From: Lomentospora prolificans
Taxonomy: Eukaryota > Ascomycota > Sordariomycetes > Microascales > Microascaceae
DNA: 64,000 bases
Assembly (NCBI GenBank): GCA_029532625.1
Contig: JARFXM010000011.1
Coordinates: forward strand, 4,043,501 to 4,107,500
Direction: 5' to 3'
Both the position numbers and the translations under genes were made by a program. Positions 38,037 through 49,666 of the stretch are shown piece after piece. Each line of letters opens with the position of its first letter. Position 1 is the stretch's first letter. Under the pieces are notes generated by a model, which worked only from the letters and a program-made list of their open reading frames with translations, was not told where the DNA came from and did not search any database.

Positions 38037-41000
38037 ATCCGGATGCACTCTATCCTCTATTTGCTACTAGAGGTTATTTCCATGGTTAACAATGGTCTCT
38101 GGGCATAACGATGTGCCGCTTTCTCGGAAGCTGTGCATTTTCCTTCTTTTCTCTTCCCTCTCCCACTTTACACTTTATAAGAGTGTTGCGTGCTTCACGA
38201 GTTACATAAAAGGATCAAAGAATCCATGAGTTCGGCTCTCTGCTGCCTAGGGGCGACCTTCTGGGTTCCCACTTGCCGCTATCTGAGTGAAAGCTTGAAG
38301 AAGCTTTGTTGGGAGCCCATCCATTTGCGCATTGGTTATTGAAATTATGGGCAAGATTAGTGGCCACTCGGTCAAAGTTCAGGGGGTTGACATGTATGAT
38401 ATCACGAATAGGGCCCATGAATAGAACGGAAATTACAAAATCCTCTATCCCATAAGACCGTGAGGATTCTCGGCTTAGAAACTAGTGGTACTCGTTGCCT
38501 TTAGCCACTGGCGCAGCCAGTTCACTGGGATACCATATTGAACAACGCCTTTTGCCGTGCTTCATGTTTGGTGAGAAGAATGATGTAACTCAAGAACGCA
38601 AGACGATGCGGCGTCGTCGTATCACCCACGACGTGTCTTACCGCCGCCTCAGCGATACCAAATGCCACTGCCCGCTCGCTTAAACAACGCGGGCGTATAT
38701 ATCCATTTTCCTTTTGGTCCCAAGTGCGTCGACAAGCAGCAGCAAGGGTGATGGCAACGGGCGGGCGGAACTCCTCTCCTCCCCGCGAAAACATTCCAAC
38801 GAGGCGGAGGGCCTCTTCCGCCCTTCTATCCGTGCCTCCTTTGTGCGTCTGCTCCGTTGTTACAAGCAGGGCGCCAGTATCGCGAAGTTTGTACTGCCGC
38901 TGCAAGTGAGGCCAAACCACCAACGACGCTTGCCGGTCGGAAAGGAGTCCTATCGATCCTGCCGGATTGAGAAGCCAATATTGACGGGGTAGGCATGTGA
39001 GTATTAATAAGAAAAGCAGCTGACCAAAGACTTTCTGTACCACGAAGAGCCAAGGCTTTTTCCTTTCTCCTTTTTCTTTTTCTTTTTTTTTTTTTTTCCT
39101 TCCTTGTTCTCTTGTGTCTTTCCGAGTGCGCTTCCCGAGTTAGTATCTGATAAAGGGGATTGCATGGGGAGGACCGAGCAGTTGATCCTCACTCATGCTC
39201 GACAGGTTTCGTTTCTCCCAGCCTTGGTCCCTATTCGCCGAGCCCCCCACGATCATCCCCGACCTCAGATTCCGAGGTGACACTCGGCCAAGAGGCATAT
39301 AGACCCATTCATTCGGGGTGACGGACCAACAATCAAAAGCCAAGTGCCGAGTAAAACCTTTTCTCCTCCAGTTTATTTCTTGCCATCCTAGCCTCCCTAA
39401 ACGGGGTGTCGGGTCCCACTTCATTTTCCGCTTTACCCACCCCCCTGGTTTCAAACGAACCCTGGGGGCATTTGTACATTTCCTTTTCGTCCCCATCTCG
39501 GCGTTTTTCATCTACCGCCCGAACCACCATCTCTGGGAGCCCATCAATCTCACCACGTCATCCCTAGCGTAGCATCTTGGCGGGCATTGGTGGGGAGGGC
39601 CAGCGGGGGAAACAGCTAAAATCTTCGCGAGCCAACATGTTTGTTTTGATCGGCCTCAATTTCCCGCGACTTGCACTATTTGTTTTTATTTCTAGCACGG
39701 AAAGGAAAATTAGAAGAGAAGAGCAAGGTCTTTGCCTCGAATAACCACCCCGGAGACCGCCTATGAGGCCTGAGTGTTGGCTACCTCTGTGATGCGAGTT
39801 CCCCCTGACGCGTGTAACGCGTAGTAGAGCAGAAAACAGACCTACCGAACGTATCCAACGGGCTCTCTCCCGCACCCTTCGGGGATGTAGAGTATATGTA
39901 CGGGGAGGAAATGACGGGGAAAATAAAGATGGGGCCAGCCTCCTCCCTATTCTTGGGAATAGGACTCTAGAGCAAAAGAAGCCGGGCGCGAGAGAGACAC
40001 AAAAGGCAAAAAAGGGTGGGTAAGGACCCGACAGTCTGGTAAGGGCCCTGGTCAGAAAGTGGATACTGGCAAATCATCGCTCGCCCACTCACCACGAACA
40101 CGACATGGGCGGTACATGGCCTTTCCCAAGTCCCCCCATTTCTTTTTAAAATGACAGGCTTTTCGTCCCCTCATGGTACCTTTCTTGTCTCATGGGGCTG
40201 CTCGGACACGTTGTCTGCCGGCAGCAGGAGGAATTCTGTAGGCATCGAGTCTGACCCAACGGCGCCCGTTAGGTGTCTCGACACCTGCATCCTTCTCATG
40301 ATGCCTCTCACGACGTCGCGCTTAGCGACGCTGCACTGATACAACTGCTTATTCGGGGCCTGGATATTAAGCAATTAATTAAGTTACTACCTCCTTCCCT
40401 CCCATCGTCCAGGTACATTAACAGATGGACGTATACCTGGAGCAGCGAGACTTTGGCGTTGTATCCTGGTCGGATAAGGTAATGCTTGCACAGGAACCCA
40501 CCTCACCCCGGTTTCTCTGTTCCTTATGGATAGCCCCCATAAAAACCTCCATCGTTAGAAACGGGTCGTCAAGACAACGTAGAACAGTCTCACACTGCAA
40601 CCATCCGTCATGCAGGGGATCAGCGCCGGCATCGCATTTATGAGGCAAAACGCGGGCCATACTCCCCTGCGCCCTTTCATCTTGCACCAACTTCATATAT
40701 CGCCGGTTGCCTTCGGCAGACCCGACTTGCATCCCCCCAGTCGTTCCCTCCAAGCTGTTATGATCAAGGTACAAAGGATGTACCCACCCCGTCCACCGAG
40801 GCAGAGAGCGCTCGCACCAGAGATCCGAACCAGGAAGTTCCTCCACCGAACCCGGAGGTCTGGTAACCGCAAATGCCGCCAAGAAACTGATACGGAGCTG
40901 AAAGTACACCTCGCTGAACCAAAGTGGCAGAGTAAACACTACGATGGTGTAGAGGTAATAAGGAACGATTTCCCATTCCGGGTGCCACCTGACCGGTTTT

Positions 41001-43425
41001 CCAGCCATGCACCCCTCCGTTGAGGTTTTCGTTCCCTTCTTCCCTCCACAGTCTCCCCCTTTATTCTCAATGGCAAGGAACTTAGACCAAATTCATATGC
41101 TGGTCTGACTGCAAGTCGATTACGACATGATCATGCTTTCCATGTGTGTAACCAAAAACAGATGAAATGTAAGACCTGCCAGAGCCTGATGGCACACCCA
41201 CACCCAGTCCAAGGCCTCGCTTGCAGGGCCCACTGTCGTTTTTGGTCAAGGCACTCGTAATTGTAATTCCGAGATGTGCATTCTGTCTGCTTTTTTGAAA
41301 TTGGACCTCGTTCCTGGTTGGCCTAGCATGAAATATGATCTCGCTCATCTGGAGCGGTCACCTTCCCTCTCTGGTCTAGGATTGATCATAAGGACTTGCG
41401 TAGAAAGCCGCCCTCTCTTCCTCGCTACCAACTCAACGGGATGGGCCCAGTTCCTACACGCAGTACAAGTCGTGGGGGTTTGTGGTTTCCGGGAGTTCCA
41501 TCGTCAATGTTCTAGGATGAACCAGTGCACACCGCCTCCTACGCACCCCCAAAGGAGGATGGGCTTTTAGGTTTCTTCCTTTGCCAGGTATGGCTTGGAA
41601 GTGGATATCAGCCTAACATCAGGCGTAGCTCCACCACTCCGTCTTGCGCTAGACCCCGATCGCTATTGCTGTGCTTCCATGGTACTGAAAGACTGTCCCA
41701 ATCGGACCATAGAATGTTTGGTGTATCAGAGACAATCTACTAAAGTCCCTGGCTTGGGTAACACCGGACCCGAAGACTTGTCATGATAGACAACGCACGG
41801 GTGCTCGTGTGCATGAATAGAAAAGACAGGTCGAGAGAGTCTATGTTCGCTCCTAGTCTTCTACCATCCTATCAGAATGGGTGGGTGAGATGCCTTAGTG
41901 TCTCCTTCCAAAACTGAAAGTATCTAGAAGCGGATCCACCGGAATTGCCGATTCTACAACCCAAAGGAGTCACGTAAATACTTCGAAGTTAACTTTGGGT
42001 AGTAAGACTTGCATGTTGGGTAAGATCAGCCGTGAATGATGTTAGGTGAATGACGGACGATTGGGTTCAAGTTAGGCCTAGTTAACTTGCTACGAAATGC
42101 ACTGACACACGAATGAATCATGGGATACCCTTTCAGACCGCCAAGTCTGCCATCCCAGAGCAGCAAGGTTTAGATTGAAATCTATGGGGAGAGAACGGGG
42201 CGGGAGTGGCTCCCGTTCGGTCCAGCCCGCCTATCCAACGCGTGTCGTCTTTTATTTAGTCTTGCCTTCGGTACGATATTGCGGTCTGCGGAGCTGCCTA
42301 TGGTACTCTGGAAAGCACCAATGTACTTTTAAACACACGAGAAGGTTGACTCCGTCATATGCTTGGTCGTTATCAGGCTGCGCTGTGATAATTTGCGGAG
42401 CTCAACGTGCATACGTAGCATTAACTTTGTATTAAGTTTGGTCCCCGACATTGCTATTTGGGTATCCCTCGCTTACTTTGTGGTTATTGCGCGGCGCACA
42501 TAGCGCAGCCGATTAAAGAAGAAAAAAGCAACTTCTCGATGCAGACCCTCTTTGATCGGCAATTGGGGAAAGAATATCCTACTAGGCGCTGTGAGCTCAT
42601 GCTATCGGGGCGCTGGAGAGCAAGGATCAATGCCAGGAAAAGGTGGGTTCTCGCGGAGTCTTCCTTATTGGGAAAGCATGGTTGTGTTTTAAGCAGGATG
42701 AGGTTGCTGTTGAAGAGTGTGCTCAGACATGAAAGTGAGGAAAGATGATCAGCCCAAACCTCAGCAATTCATTGTTGAGGAGTACCTTTTTCACTCGGAC
42801 TGGCACGAACAATCCCGACAGACTGGTACAGGCTATTCCTCTTCAGATCCCTTCCAATAAAAAGACCCGGCTTGCCAAGGTGGCGGCTGCAGGAATCTTA
42901 ACTACATTGCACAACTTGGAGAAAGTCCACGGGCTCGGCTTGACGAAAAGAAGGAGGTGAGTTTGCTGGCACGGTGATACCGTCATGCGGCAAGTAGAGA
43001 TATAATATCCTTGCGTTCTCGTGGACCGCGGAAATACTATGAGACTGTCTATGTACGCTGTAACGATGGCTGCTCGTATGTAATGTGCTAAGTCGGCGTT
43101 GATCGTGGGAGACGAGCAAGCCGCGGGTCTTAGCCTTGATGGGTGTATTGGAACCGACCTTGGAGGGGCTAAGCAAGAATCCCGAGCCGCTGATGGGGCT
43201 GGACTTCGAGCTTCTCCTGTAGAAGTGAAGTGTAAAATGCAACATGAGGGCATGTTAGTGCAAAGATATTCTCAGCTGCAGACCTGGGAAGTCAACCTGA
43301 TCTGTGTCCAAGCCACTTGGGCCCCATCTTGGACCAGGAAATGGTCCTTCTATACCTATTCAGGGATCAGACTTGTTAGCTTGGAACAAAAAGATACAAG
43401 TCTAGTCCATTTTAGGAATATGTAT
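38037..43425. other. 5.4 kb gene-poor stretch before the transposon
   Basis: No supportable gene is present. Contents include the TOA1 3' region, a T15 run near 39083-39097, and a 196-codon minus-strand frame at 40418-41008 with a hydrophobic start, which I list as a finding rather than a gene. Composition is balanced. Confidence 0.5.
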
Positions 43426-44769
43426 AGGTACTTCATATTATACTATGATTACATATATAATTAGGTACCAATACATTCCCCATTAAGATCAAGTACCAGT
43501 TGCAGCCTTCTCACCATTGAGTGCGATAGTTGCCTCAGGAATCTATTTGGTACTGCTTCCCACGCTTGTAAAATAACTGATCGAAGCTCCCGCCGCGGAA
43601 CTGTTTGGATATCATAGTGCATTTCGATCCAATCCTTGATCCAGAACCAGACATTTTCGATAGGATTCAGGTCTGGGCTATTCGCAGGCCACTTTAGCAC
43701 TGGGATGCCCATTTGCTGTAGTGCGTTCTGTGTGATATAGGCTCGATGTGAAGGTGCGTTATCTTGCTGGAAGATCGTAACATGAGGCTGATTTTCGTTG
43801 AAAAAGAATCGAACAAGTGGGAGGAAGTAGAAGATATATTTATGCGCTGTAATACCTCCCCACTCCTTCTCCCAGAAGTGGCCTGGGCCCTTACGCGCAC
43901 CTGCAAACATACTGGCGAACATCCAGCCTTGGGGGTTGCGTCGTAGAAGAGCCCATGTTTCTGATGTTTCATCTAGGTTCACTGTGATCCACTGCTTCCA
44001 CATAGGGTCATTCGAAGCCCATGTTTCATCAGAAAAGATCACTGCTTCCCAGTCTTCTGGACGGGGCCGGATATGAAGCTGCATACGGGCGAATTCAACC
44101 CTCTCTCTCTTATGGCGGGGTGTAAGGTGGATCCTACGCGGCCGCACCTTTCGCCGGTAGCCAAGGAGCCGCATTGCAGTACGATAAGCTGATTCACGAT
44201 ATCCTTGAAGGGGTGTTGGTGCTACTAAATGGATCTCCCGCCACGGAACGAGCCGGTGGGCAGTGGATTCGCGTAGCCATGTGTCAAGTTGGGCTCTTAT
44301 AGGTGTTTTCATTGCTGGCCGGGTTTGGCGGTTGCCACGCTGTGGAGTGACTGGATTATTGCATGCGTATTGGATCTGGCGATGGGTATACTGGGTATGT
44401 TTTGCAATATCATTATAAGACCAGCCAGCATCAAAGAAAAGGACCCGAACGCGAAGTCGTTCATCGCGGGTAAGCTGCTTCTTATAGCTCCTTTTTGGTG
44501 GCTGTGGCTCAATATCGTCGTCTATCACGATATGGGTATTTGGGAGGAATCCGATAGCATTTACCTGCCCTTGTTGTAGGGTTGGGCAGGCGAGAATGGC
44601 CTCGATATCCATTCTGCATCGTAGATATCTTGACTATAATCTTCGAGAAAGTTATCATCAGACTTCTGATAAATAAAAGCTTCAAACATGCAAGGCTGAA
44701 AAAACGCGACATCCATGTTTTGTTTTGGTGTAAGTACCTTATCATATAAAATAATATGTAAAGGTACTT
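43426..44769. mobile_element. Tc1/mariner-type DNA transposon
   Basis: The element is at least 1.34 kb and carries one transposase frame. Its ends are approximate. Each side carries a hairpin-like AT-rich block bounded by GTAC motifs: 43426-43469 (AGGTACTT to AGGTACC) on the left, and 44732-44769 on the right, whose 9-base arms AAGTACCTT and AAGGTACTT are exact reverse complements. The two blocks share a CATATTAT core in inverted orientation and may be imperfect terminal inverted repeats. I could not fix a clean TA target-site duplication. Confidence 0.7.
43461..44612 (-). CDS. Tc1/mariner transposase (DD34E)
   Basis: A single uninterrupted frame of 383 residues encodes a cut-and-paste transposase of the IS630-Tc1-mariner superfamily. 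Residues 40-85 look like a helix-turn-helix DNA-binding region (LTRDERLRVRVLFFDAGWSY, then IAKHTQYTHRQIQYAC). The catalytic triad is visible: D195 in IFSDETWAS, D284 in FQQDNAPSH, and E319 in SPDLNPIENVW, with 34 residues between the second Asp and the Glu. All three acidic residues are intact and there is no stop or frameshift, so the copy may be recent and potentially active. The initiating ATG at 44612 is followed by MDIEAILACPTLQQGQ; no intron is needed. It lies in gene-poor DNA about 5 kb from the LaeA-like gene. Confidence 0.93.
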   Translation of the reverse strand: MDIEAILACPTLQQGQVNAIGFLPNTHIVIDDDIEPQPPKRSYKKQLTRDERLRVRVLFFDAGWSYNDIAKHTQYTHRQIQYACNNPVTPQRGNRQTRPAMKTPIRAQLDTWLRESTAHRLVPWREIHLVAPTPLQGYRESAYRTAMRLLGYRRKVRPRRIHLTPRHKRERVEFARMQLHIRPRPEDWEAVIFSDETWASNDPMWKQWITVNLDETSETWALLRRNPQGWMFASMFAGARKGPGHFWEKEWGGITAHKYIFYFLPLVRFFFNENQPHVTIFQQDNAPSHRAYITQNALQQMGIPVLKWPANSPDLNPIENVWFWIKDWIEMHYDIQTVPRRELRSVILQAWEAVPNRFLRQLSHSMVRRLQLVLDLNGECIGT

Positions 44770-44842
44770 GGCAGGGGACCCCTGTAAGACGCGCTTGAAG
44801 TTTCACGCTAACAAGTCTAATCCCTCTGGGAGATATAATTCC

Positions 44843-44852
44843 TACGAAGTAC
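44843..44852. repeat. Palindromic motif TACGAAGTAC
   Basis: This is the reverse complement of the GTACTTCGTA motif seen at 20725 and 55557. It lies about 75 bp beyond the right transposon block. Confidence 0.4.
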
Positions 44853-46459
44853 TTAGTTTGTCGGGTCAGCTGCCCATCACTGTCATTCTTATCAAGTATG
44901 GGCCATCCATTCCAATTTGGGAAGCAGGTCAGATCAACAGCCCTGTTGATCTTAGGAACCCCCTATTATATTTCGGCATGAGGCAAGCCCCTGTACTTGT
45001 CTAGGTCCATCCCTGGACGAGCTTGAGCCGAGTCTCCGTTTTACGAAATGCAGTGCTGGGATACGTTATATACACTGTATATGCACCACCCACACCCTTG
45101 GATACCTTTTCCACCAATATAAATGAGAGGTGGGCCACCGAAGAGCGCACTGATATCAACTATGGGGGCGGCCCAGGCGTTTGACCAGGGTTTTTCACGC
45201 AAAACACCTCTCATCCGTCAGGCGGGATCTAGCTCTAACCAAAAACAGCCACAATGGGACAGCGATTGGCCGGGGACGGGTCGGGACGCCAGTCGGAGAT
45301 GAGCAAACAAGAAAACAGGAATGTAATGGGTCAGGGTACAAGTGGTAGATGCCTGTTGAGGTCTGACCCAGGACGTTGGTAGTGCTCGGGAAGTCGACCG
45401 TTCTCGGACCTGGTCCAGCACCTCGGGTCTTCTCCTTTCACAGCCCCATGGATGCACCGACTGTGGATGCAATCGTGGCGTTGCTAATTGGTGCAACCCT
45501 AAGATGTAGAAAGGCCTAGACATATAAACACATTTGGCCCTTTGCCTGGCGGCGGACTCGACAGCGCTGTTCTTCACGGGGAACGGACGATGGCCGGACA
45601 GGAGGTTGCTGAAATCGCTTCCAGATTTCCAAAGTGGATGAGGTGAATGGTGGCCTCTTCCCGCGGGACAACCCTGGCCAAGAGCTGTGAAATGGGTCTT
45701 CGACAATCGATGATTGGCAGAAGGAGACGTCGGTGCCCGCACTAGTCAAGAGGACCCGGTAAGACTGGCTCGTCGAGCCTGGCGTGGTTTGTATTCCTTG
45801 GTGGGGGAATGGCGGTGACCAAATGCTGGTGGCGAGCGAGACTCCAATCAGCGATGCCTGCGAATGCCTGTCAACTCTGGCGAAATTAGTCGTATAGTAT
45901 CCGACGCTATAGGGTTCAGAAAGACTGAGGAGTGATCCTATGAACACTGTGTGAATGCAACGATTCATATTCTTACTTGGCTCTTTGGGTTGGTGTGGGA
46001 GACGCGATTGATTGCGACGTGCGCCGGTTAACGAAGGGGCCTTGTTTCTCAGATACACGCTTCGCGGAGCCGAAACTGCCTTGCGTCAAAGTTGCCTACT
46101 TTCACGCACACCATCTATTATTACTCGATCCCTTTTTTTTCAGTAAAGAATCGGGGTCCGAGTTATCGATGAAAGAAAGCGGCGTGTGTCACACTGTTCC
46201 GTAAACGCGACGCATTGGCTGCCGGGCGGCTGGGTATCGACTGCCGTGTAATGTCCATATCGAGACCCGTGTTAAGGGGCCTTGTACCTCCCGCCAGTTG
46301 TTGGTACTTCCAACTCCAGTTAACTCACCCTTGAGGATGTTATGCGCCGAAATTTGGGTTCGCTCTGGTCGCCAGCATTTGACCACCCGCCTTGGAGTGA
46401 ATGTAATAATGAAAAATACTAGCACCGTTCGCTCAACAGGATGGAAGCAGCTATTAGTC

Positions 46460-46569
46460 AAGCGGATGGTTATCTACTTTGCTATGCTGATGGAACATGA
46501 TTGCTCTCCTTTCCAAGCGAATAGTTATCTACTTTGCTATGTTGATGGAACATGATTGCTCTCCTTTCC
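46460..46569. repeat. 55-bp tandem duplication, two copies
   Basis: Copies occupy 46460-46514 and 46515-46569 with no spacer. They differ at three positions only, and every difference is a transition (G/A, G/A, C/T). Both copies contain GTTATCTACTTTGCTATG. No coding function is apparent. Confidence 0.9.
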
Positions 46570-49500
46570 ATCAGGAGACACTTTTCCCAGTCAGTTCTTT
46601 GCTGCTGCGCGTGGTACTTGTGAGACAAGGACACTCTACCTTATACTCCAGAACATGGTCCGGAGCGGCAGGTGCATCCCGCAAGACCCCCCTGTACGGC
46701 CCCAAGGGCTTGCATTCTCACATCAACTACAAGACGGACACAGTGCCGGCCTTGCGTAAGGTTATCCGCCCAGCTGTCAATGGTCCTTCGGAAACCCATC
46801 GTTCCCTCTCCACAATAAATCGACAGGCTTCTGCAATCTCGCATTCTAGAAAGGTCTATTATCGAGCTCACGCTTCAGGACATACTGCGCATGGCCCGCA
46901 GTACGTTGTTGGAAGAATAGGCTGGGGCAGCTGTCTTAAATTCTCGCGAACCTCCCCTCCAAGGTACGTAAGCGTCGCACCCATCATAGTACTTCGTTTT
47001 GCTCACTGAAAGTGTCACCACCAAAGTATGGAGCATACACAGTCGCACCTTGCTTCGAGTTCATCGGCCTGCCCTGCCCTGGACCTGCCCCACCCCGGCA
47101 CACATGCAGCGAGCTGCACCGCGGTACCATACGATTGAGCTCAAAGAATTGTAACCTATCAGCGTTGTGTAGCTCTGGAAATGAGCTGGCTCATTAAGAT
47201 TCAAGTGTGGCAGTACCTGTGGATTATTCCTGGCTTCACGCCCCAGTGAATGTTTCGAAGCACGACGAAACTTGCCAGGAGAGGGAGAGCGTAAGCTAGG
47301 CAAGCCGGCACTTTGAGGCTGCTTGAATTCTTAGATTGCCAACCGAGCTCGGTAATGACTACTAGTACATTGCGCAAAGAACACCCAGCACCCCTTATAC
47401 TTAGGAGGGCCATGCTCATTGTAAATTAGCAACCGCTTGCTGGGATACACTCCCAAAGTACGAGTGCCCTTGCCCTCGAGGAGTGCAAGGTGCTTTACTC
47501 ACAGCTTCAACGAGACGCACGACACTCCCACTCCTCACATCTTCTGCGCATGATATGCGACGTGTGGAACGACTCCCCCTGCCGTTAGGAGTGCTTAGTG
47601 CTAGCGAACTCGACTGGCTCTCAAATCCCGTTCGTAAGGTCTGATTGAATTCGCAGAACGCCTTGGACGGGATTTGATGCAGTCAATCCATCTTGCCTAC
47701 AGAGTACCATGCACAGTTGGTTGATGCGGTGGTAGCGGCGCAGGCAGGTGTGCCTTGTGCTGGCCTACCCCCATCCCATCGCAATACATAGTGTTAGTGT
47801 AATATTCTACTTTCAAATAGGTCGCCGGCCAGGAAACAGAAGGGCCAGACCAGTGCTACAAGGTACGTACTTCCCGCGTACATTGACAAGAGCACATTCG
47901 CACATCCCGGTTACTCTCTCGCTCCCTCTCCTCTTTGGTTCTCGCTCGAGAATTAAACGTGGTGAAAGAAAAATTTCGGCCAGACCTCCCACCGTCTAGC
48001 TTGACTCGGCTTTACACCCATATATTCCTTGGAAATATATACCATGACCACCATCTTGCCTCTTTCTCATCCATGCCACCCTACATCTTTCAGTCTCATT
48101 ACGTCTCATTCTTCAAGGCACTTCCCGCTCGCCTAGCTCATCAATCAGCACCCTCCGCAGCCTGGATATCGACCAATGCGAGCCACTGCCTGACATATAT
48201 TATTGACAAATTTCCCCCAACGTCTGCAGGTCAATTGCCCTACCCGCCGCGCCGCGCTTCGAACTACAACAACTACTATGCCTGCTAGGGCCATCGCACC
48301 TTAGTTCGAACTTGACAGCCTCCCACGAGGGAATCACCGCCCGATCCCAGCGAAGGCTATCGCGAAGCCTACCTTCCGCTAAACGTCTCATCTTCCATCC
48401 CTCATTGTGTTCAGTATTATTCCCCCCTCTTTTGTGACACTGCATTGAGCCATTGTGCGACTGTCCCTCGAGATTGATTTCCTCTCCAAACACTCATTTT
48501 CTTCAACCTCGTGCCCGCCTTCCCGTGCAGGCTTCCCGGGAGCCTAACTCTGTAAGTCTAAGACGAGACTCCCTCCTGAGAGAGCGCGGACATCCACACG
48601 CCACACGCGCAATGCTCGAAACGCTGCATCGCATTCCCTTGCTCCCTCAAGGCTTCCCGCTATATCTTCAATAGTATCATTATTGTACTATATCTCTCTA
48701 TTCCCGCGTTGTGTAACAAGAGACGGCTACACTCGATAGCGGTGGGGGCTACGGCAATTGGACACATTTGGTAGCACGCCATTGGTTCATCTGCTTTGCA
48801 TACGAGTGTTGTAGAGCTCAATCGACGGTTTGTGCCCTTGAATTCTATTTTGTATCATAGCCATTGGCATGGCGATCGATTGTCAGACGCAATGACCGAC
48901 CAGGTCTGGGCCTCCACTCGAGATGGAATGAGGAACGGAGCACATGGCGCAGTCTGCACATCGAGGAACGGGAAGGTCTAGATTCCCTGCTGCGGCAGAA
49001 ATCGACCTCTGAGAGCTTGCATCCATCTGGCACATCGCTCGCTCAACTGGCCTCATCTACCAAGATCAGCAAGTTTGCCGAGCACTGGTGGTGCACGAGA
49101 CGGCTATGCTCAATTGTATCATGATGGGATACAAGCCTTAACCTGTTTACATGAGATGCCTCGTGCGCAGCTTTATTCCCGCTTGCCCCGCCCGTCTTGC
49201 GTTTCAAGCGCGTTGTTGTCTTGGGCCCCGGCCTGAATTGTGCAGCGCAACAGCCGACTGACTTGGCATGACAGACTCGACGGTCAAGCGACCGCCGAGT
49301 ACATGGCCGCCTTTAGGAGACCGCCGTAATCTTCTAAACTACGGAATGTGTCGCGCGCTTCGTTGCGACCCTACTCTGTCTGGGCATATAAACTGCCGTA
49401 CAAAAGCTCTTGTTCTCGCCGCCTACAACCCATCCGCTTATTTCACTCTCTTCACTGGCCTCTCATTCGCCCTAACTATCGACGCTTCGAAATCCATGAC

Positions 49501-49666
49501 CAGCTCCTAATACTGTAGCAGGTGCCCTTTGTGTCTTCTAGGCCAATCCTTCCACTGCACTACCATCCGCGCGAGGATCTCGCCCTCCTTATCTCTCCAG
49601 CTAAACTACGAACCTCCTCCTACAGCTCGTTGTTCTGCGCCGACAGGTAGCCACCAGCTTGGCGTT

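Larger units (their letters stand above)
44770..49666. other. 4.9 kb gene-poor stretch after the transposon
   Basis: No gene is supportable. A 55-bp tandem duplication lies at 46460-46569. From about 47,900 to 48,700 the plus strand is strongly pyrimidine-rich and resembles a promoter or leader, but no coding sequence follows before the LaeA-like gene. A minus-strand frame near 45,516-46,058 has a short hydrophobic segment inside but no recognisable domain. Confidence 0.5.

Noticed and set aside
38522..39043. 173-codon minus-strand frame with a hydrophobic start
   Set aside because: The hydrophobic segment is not followed by a plausible mature protein, no domain is visible, and a plus-strand frame overlaps it.
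45516..46058. 180-codon minus-strand frame with an internal signal-like segment
   Set aside because: The hydrophobic segment lies about 35 residues in, no domain follows, and no splice evidence supports a shorter secreted product.
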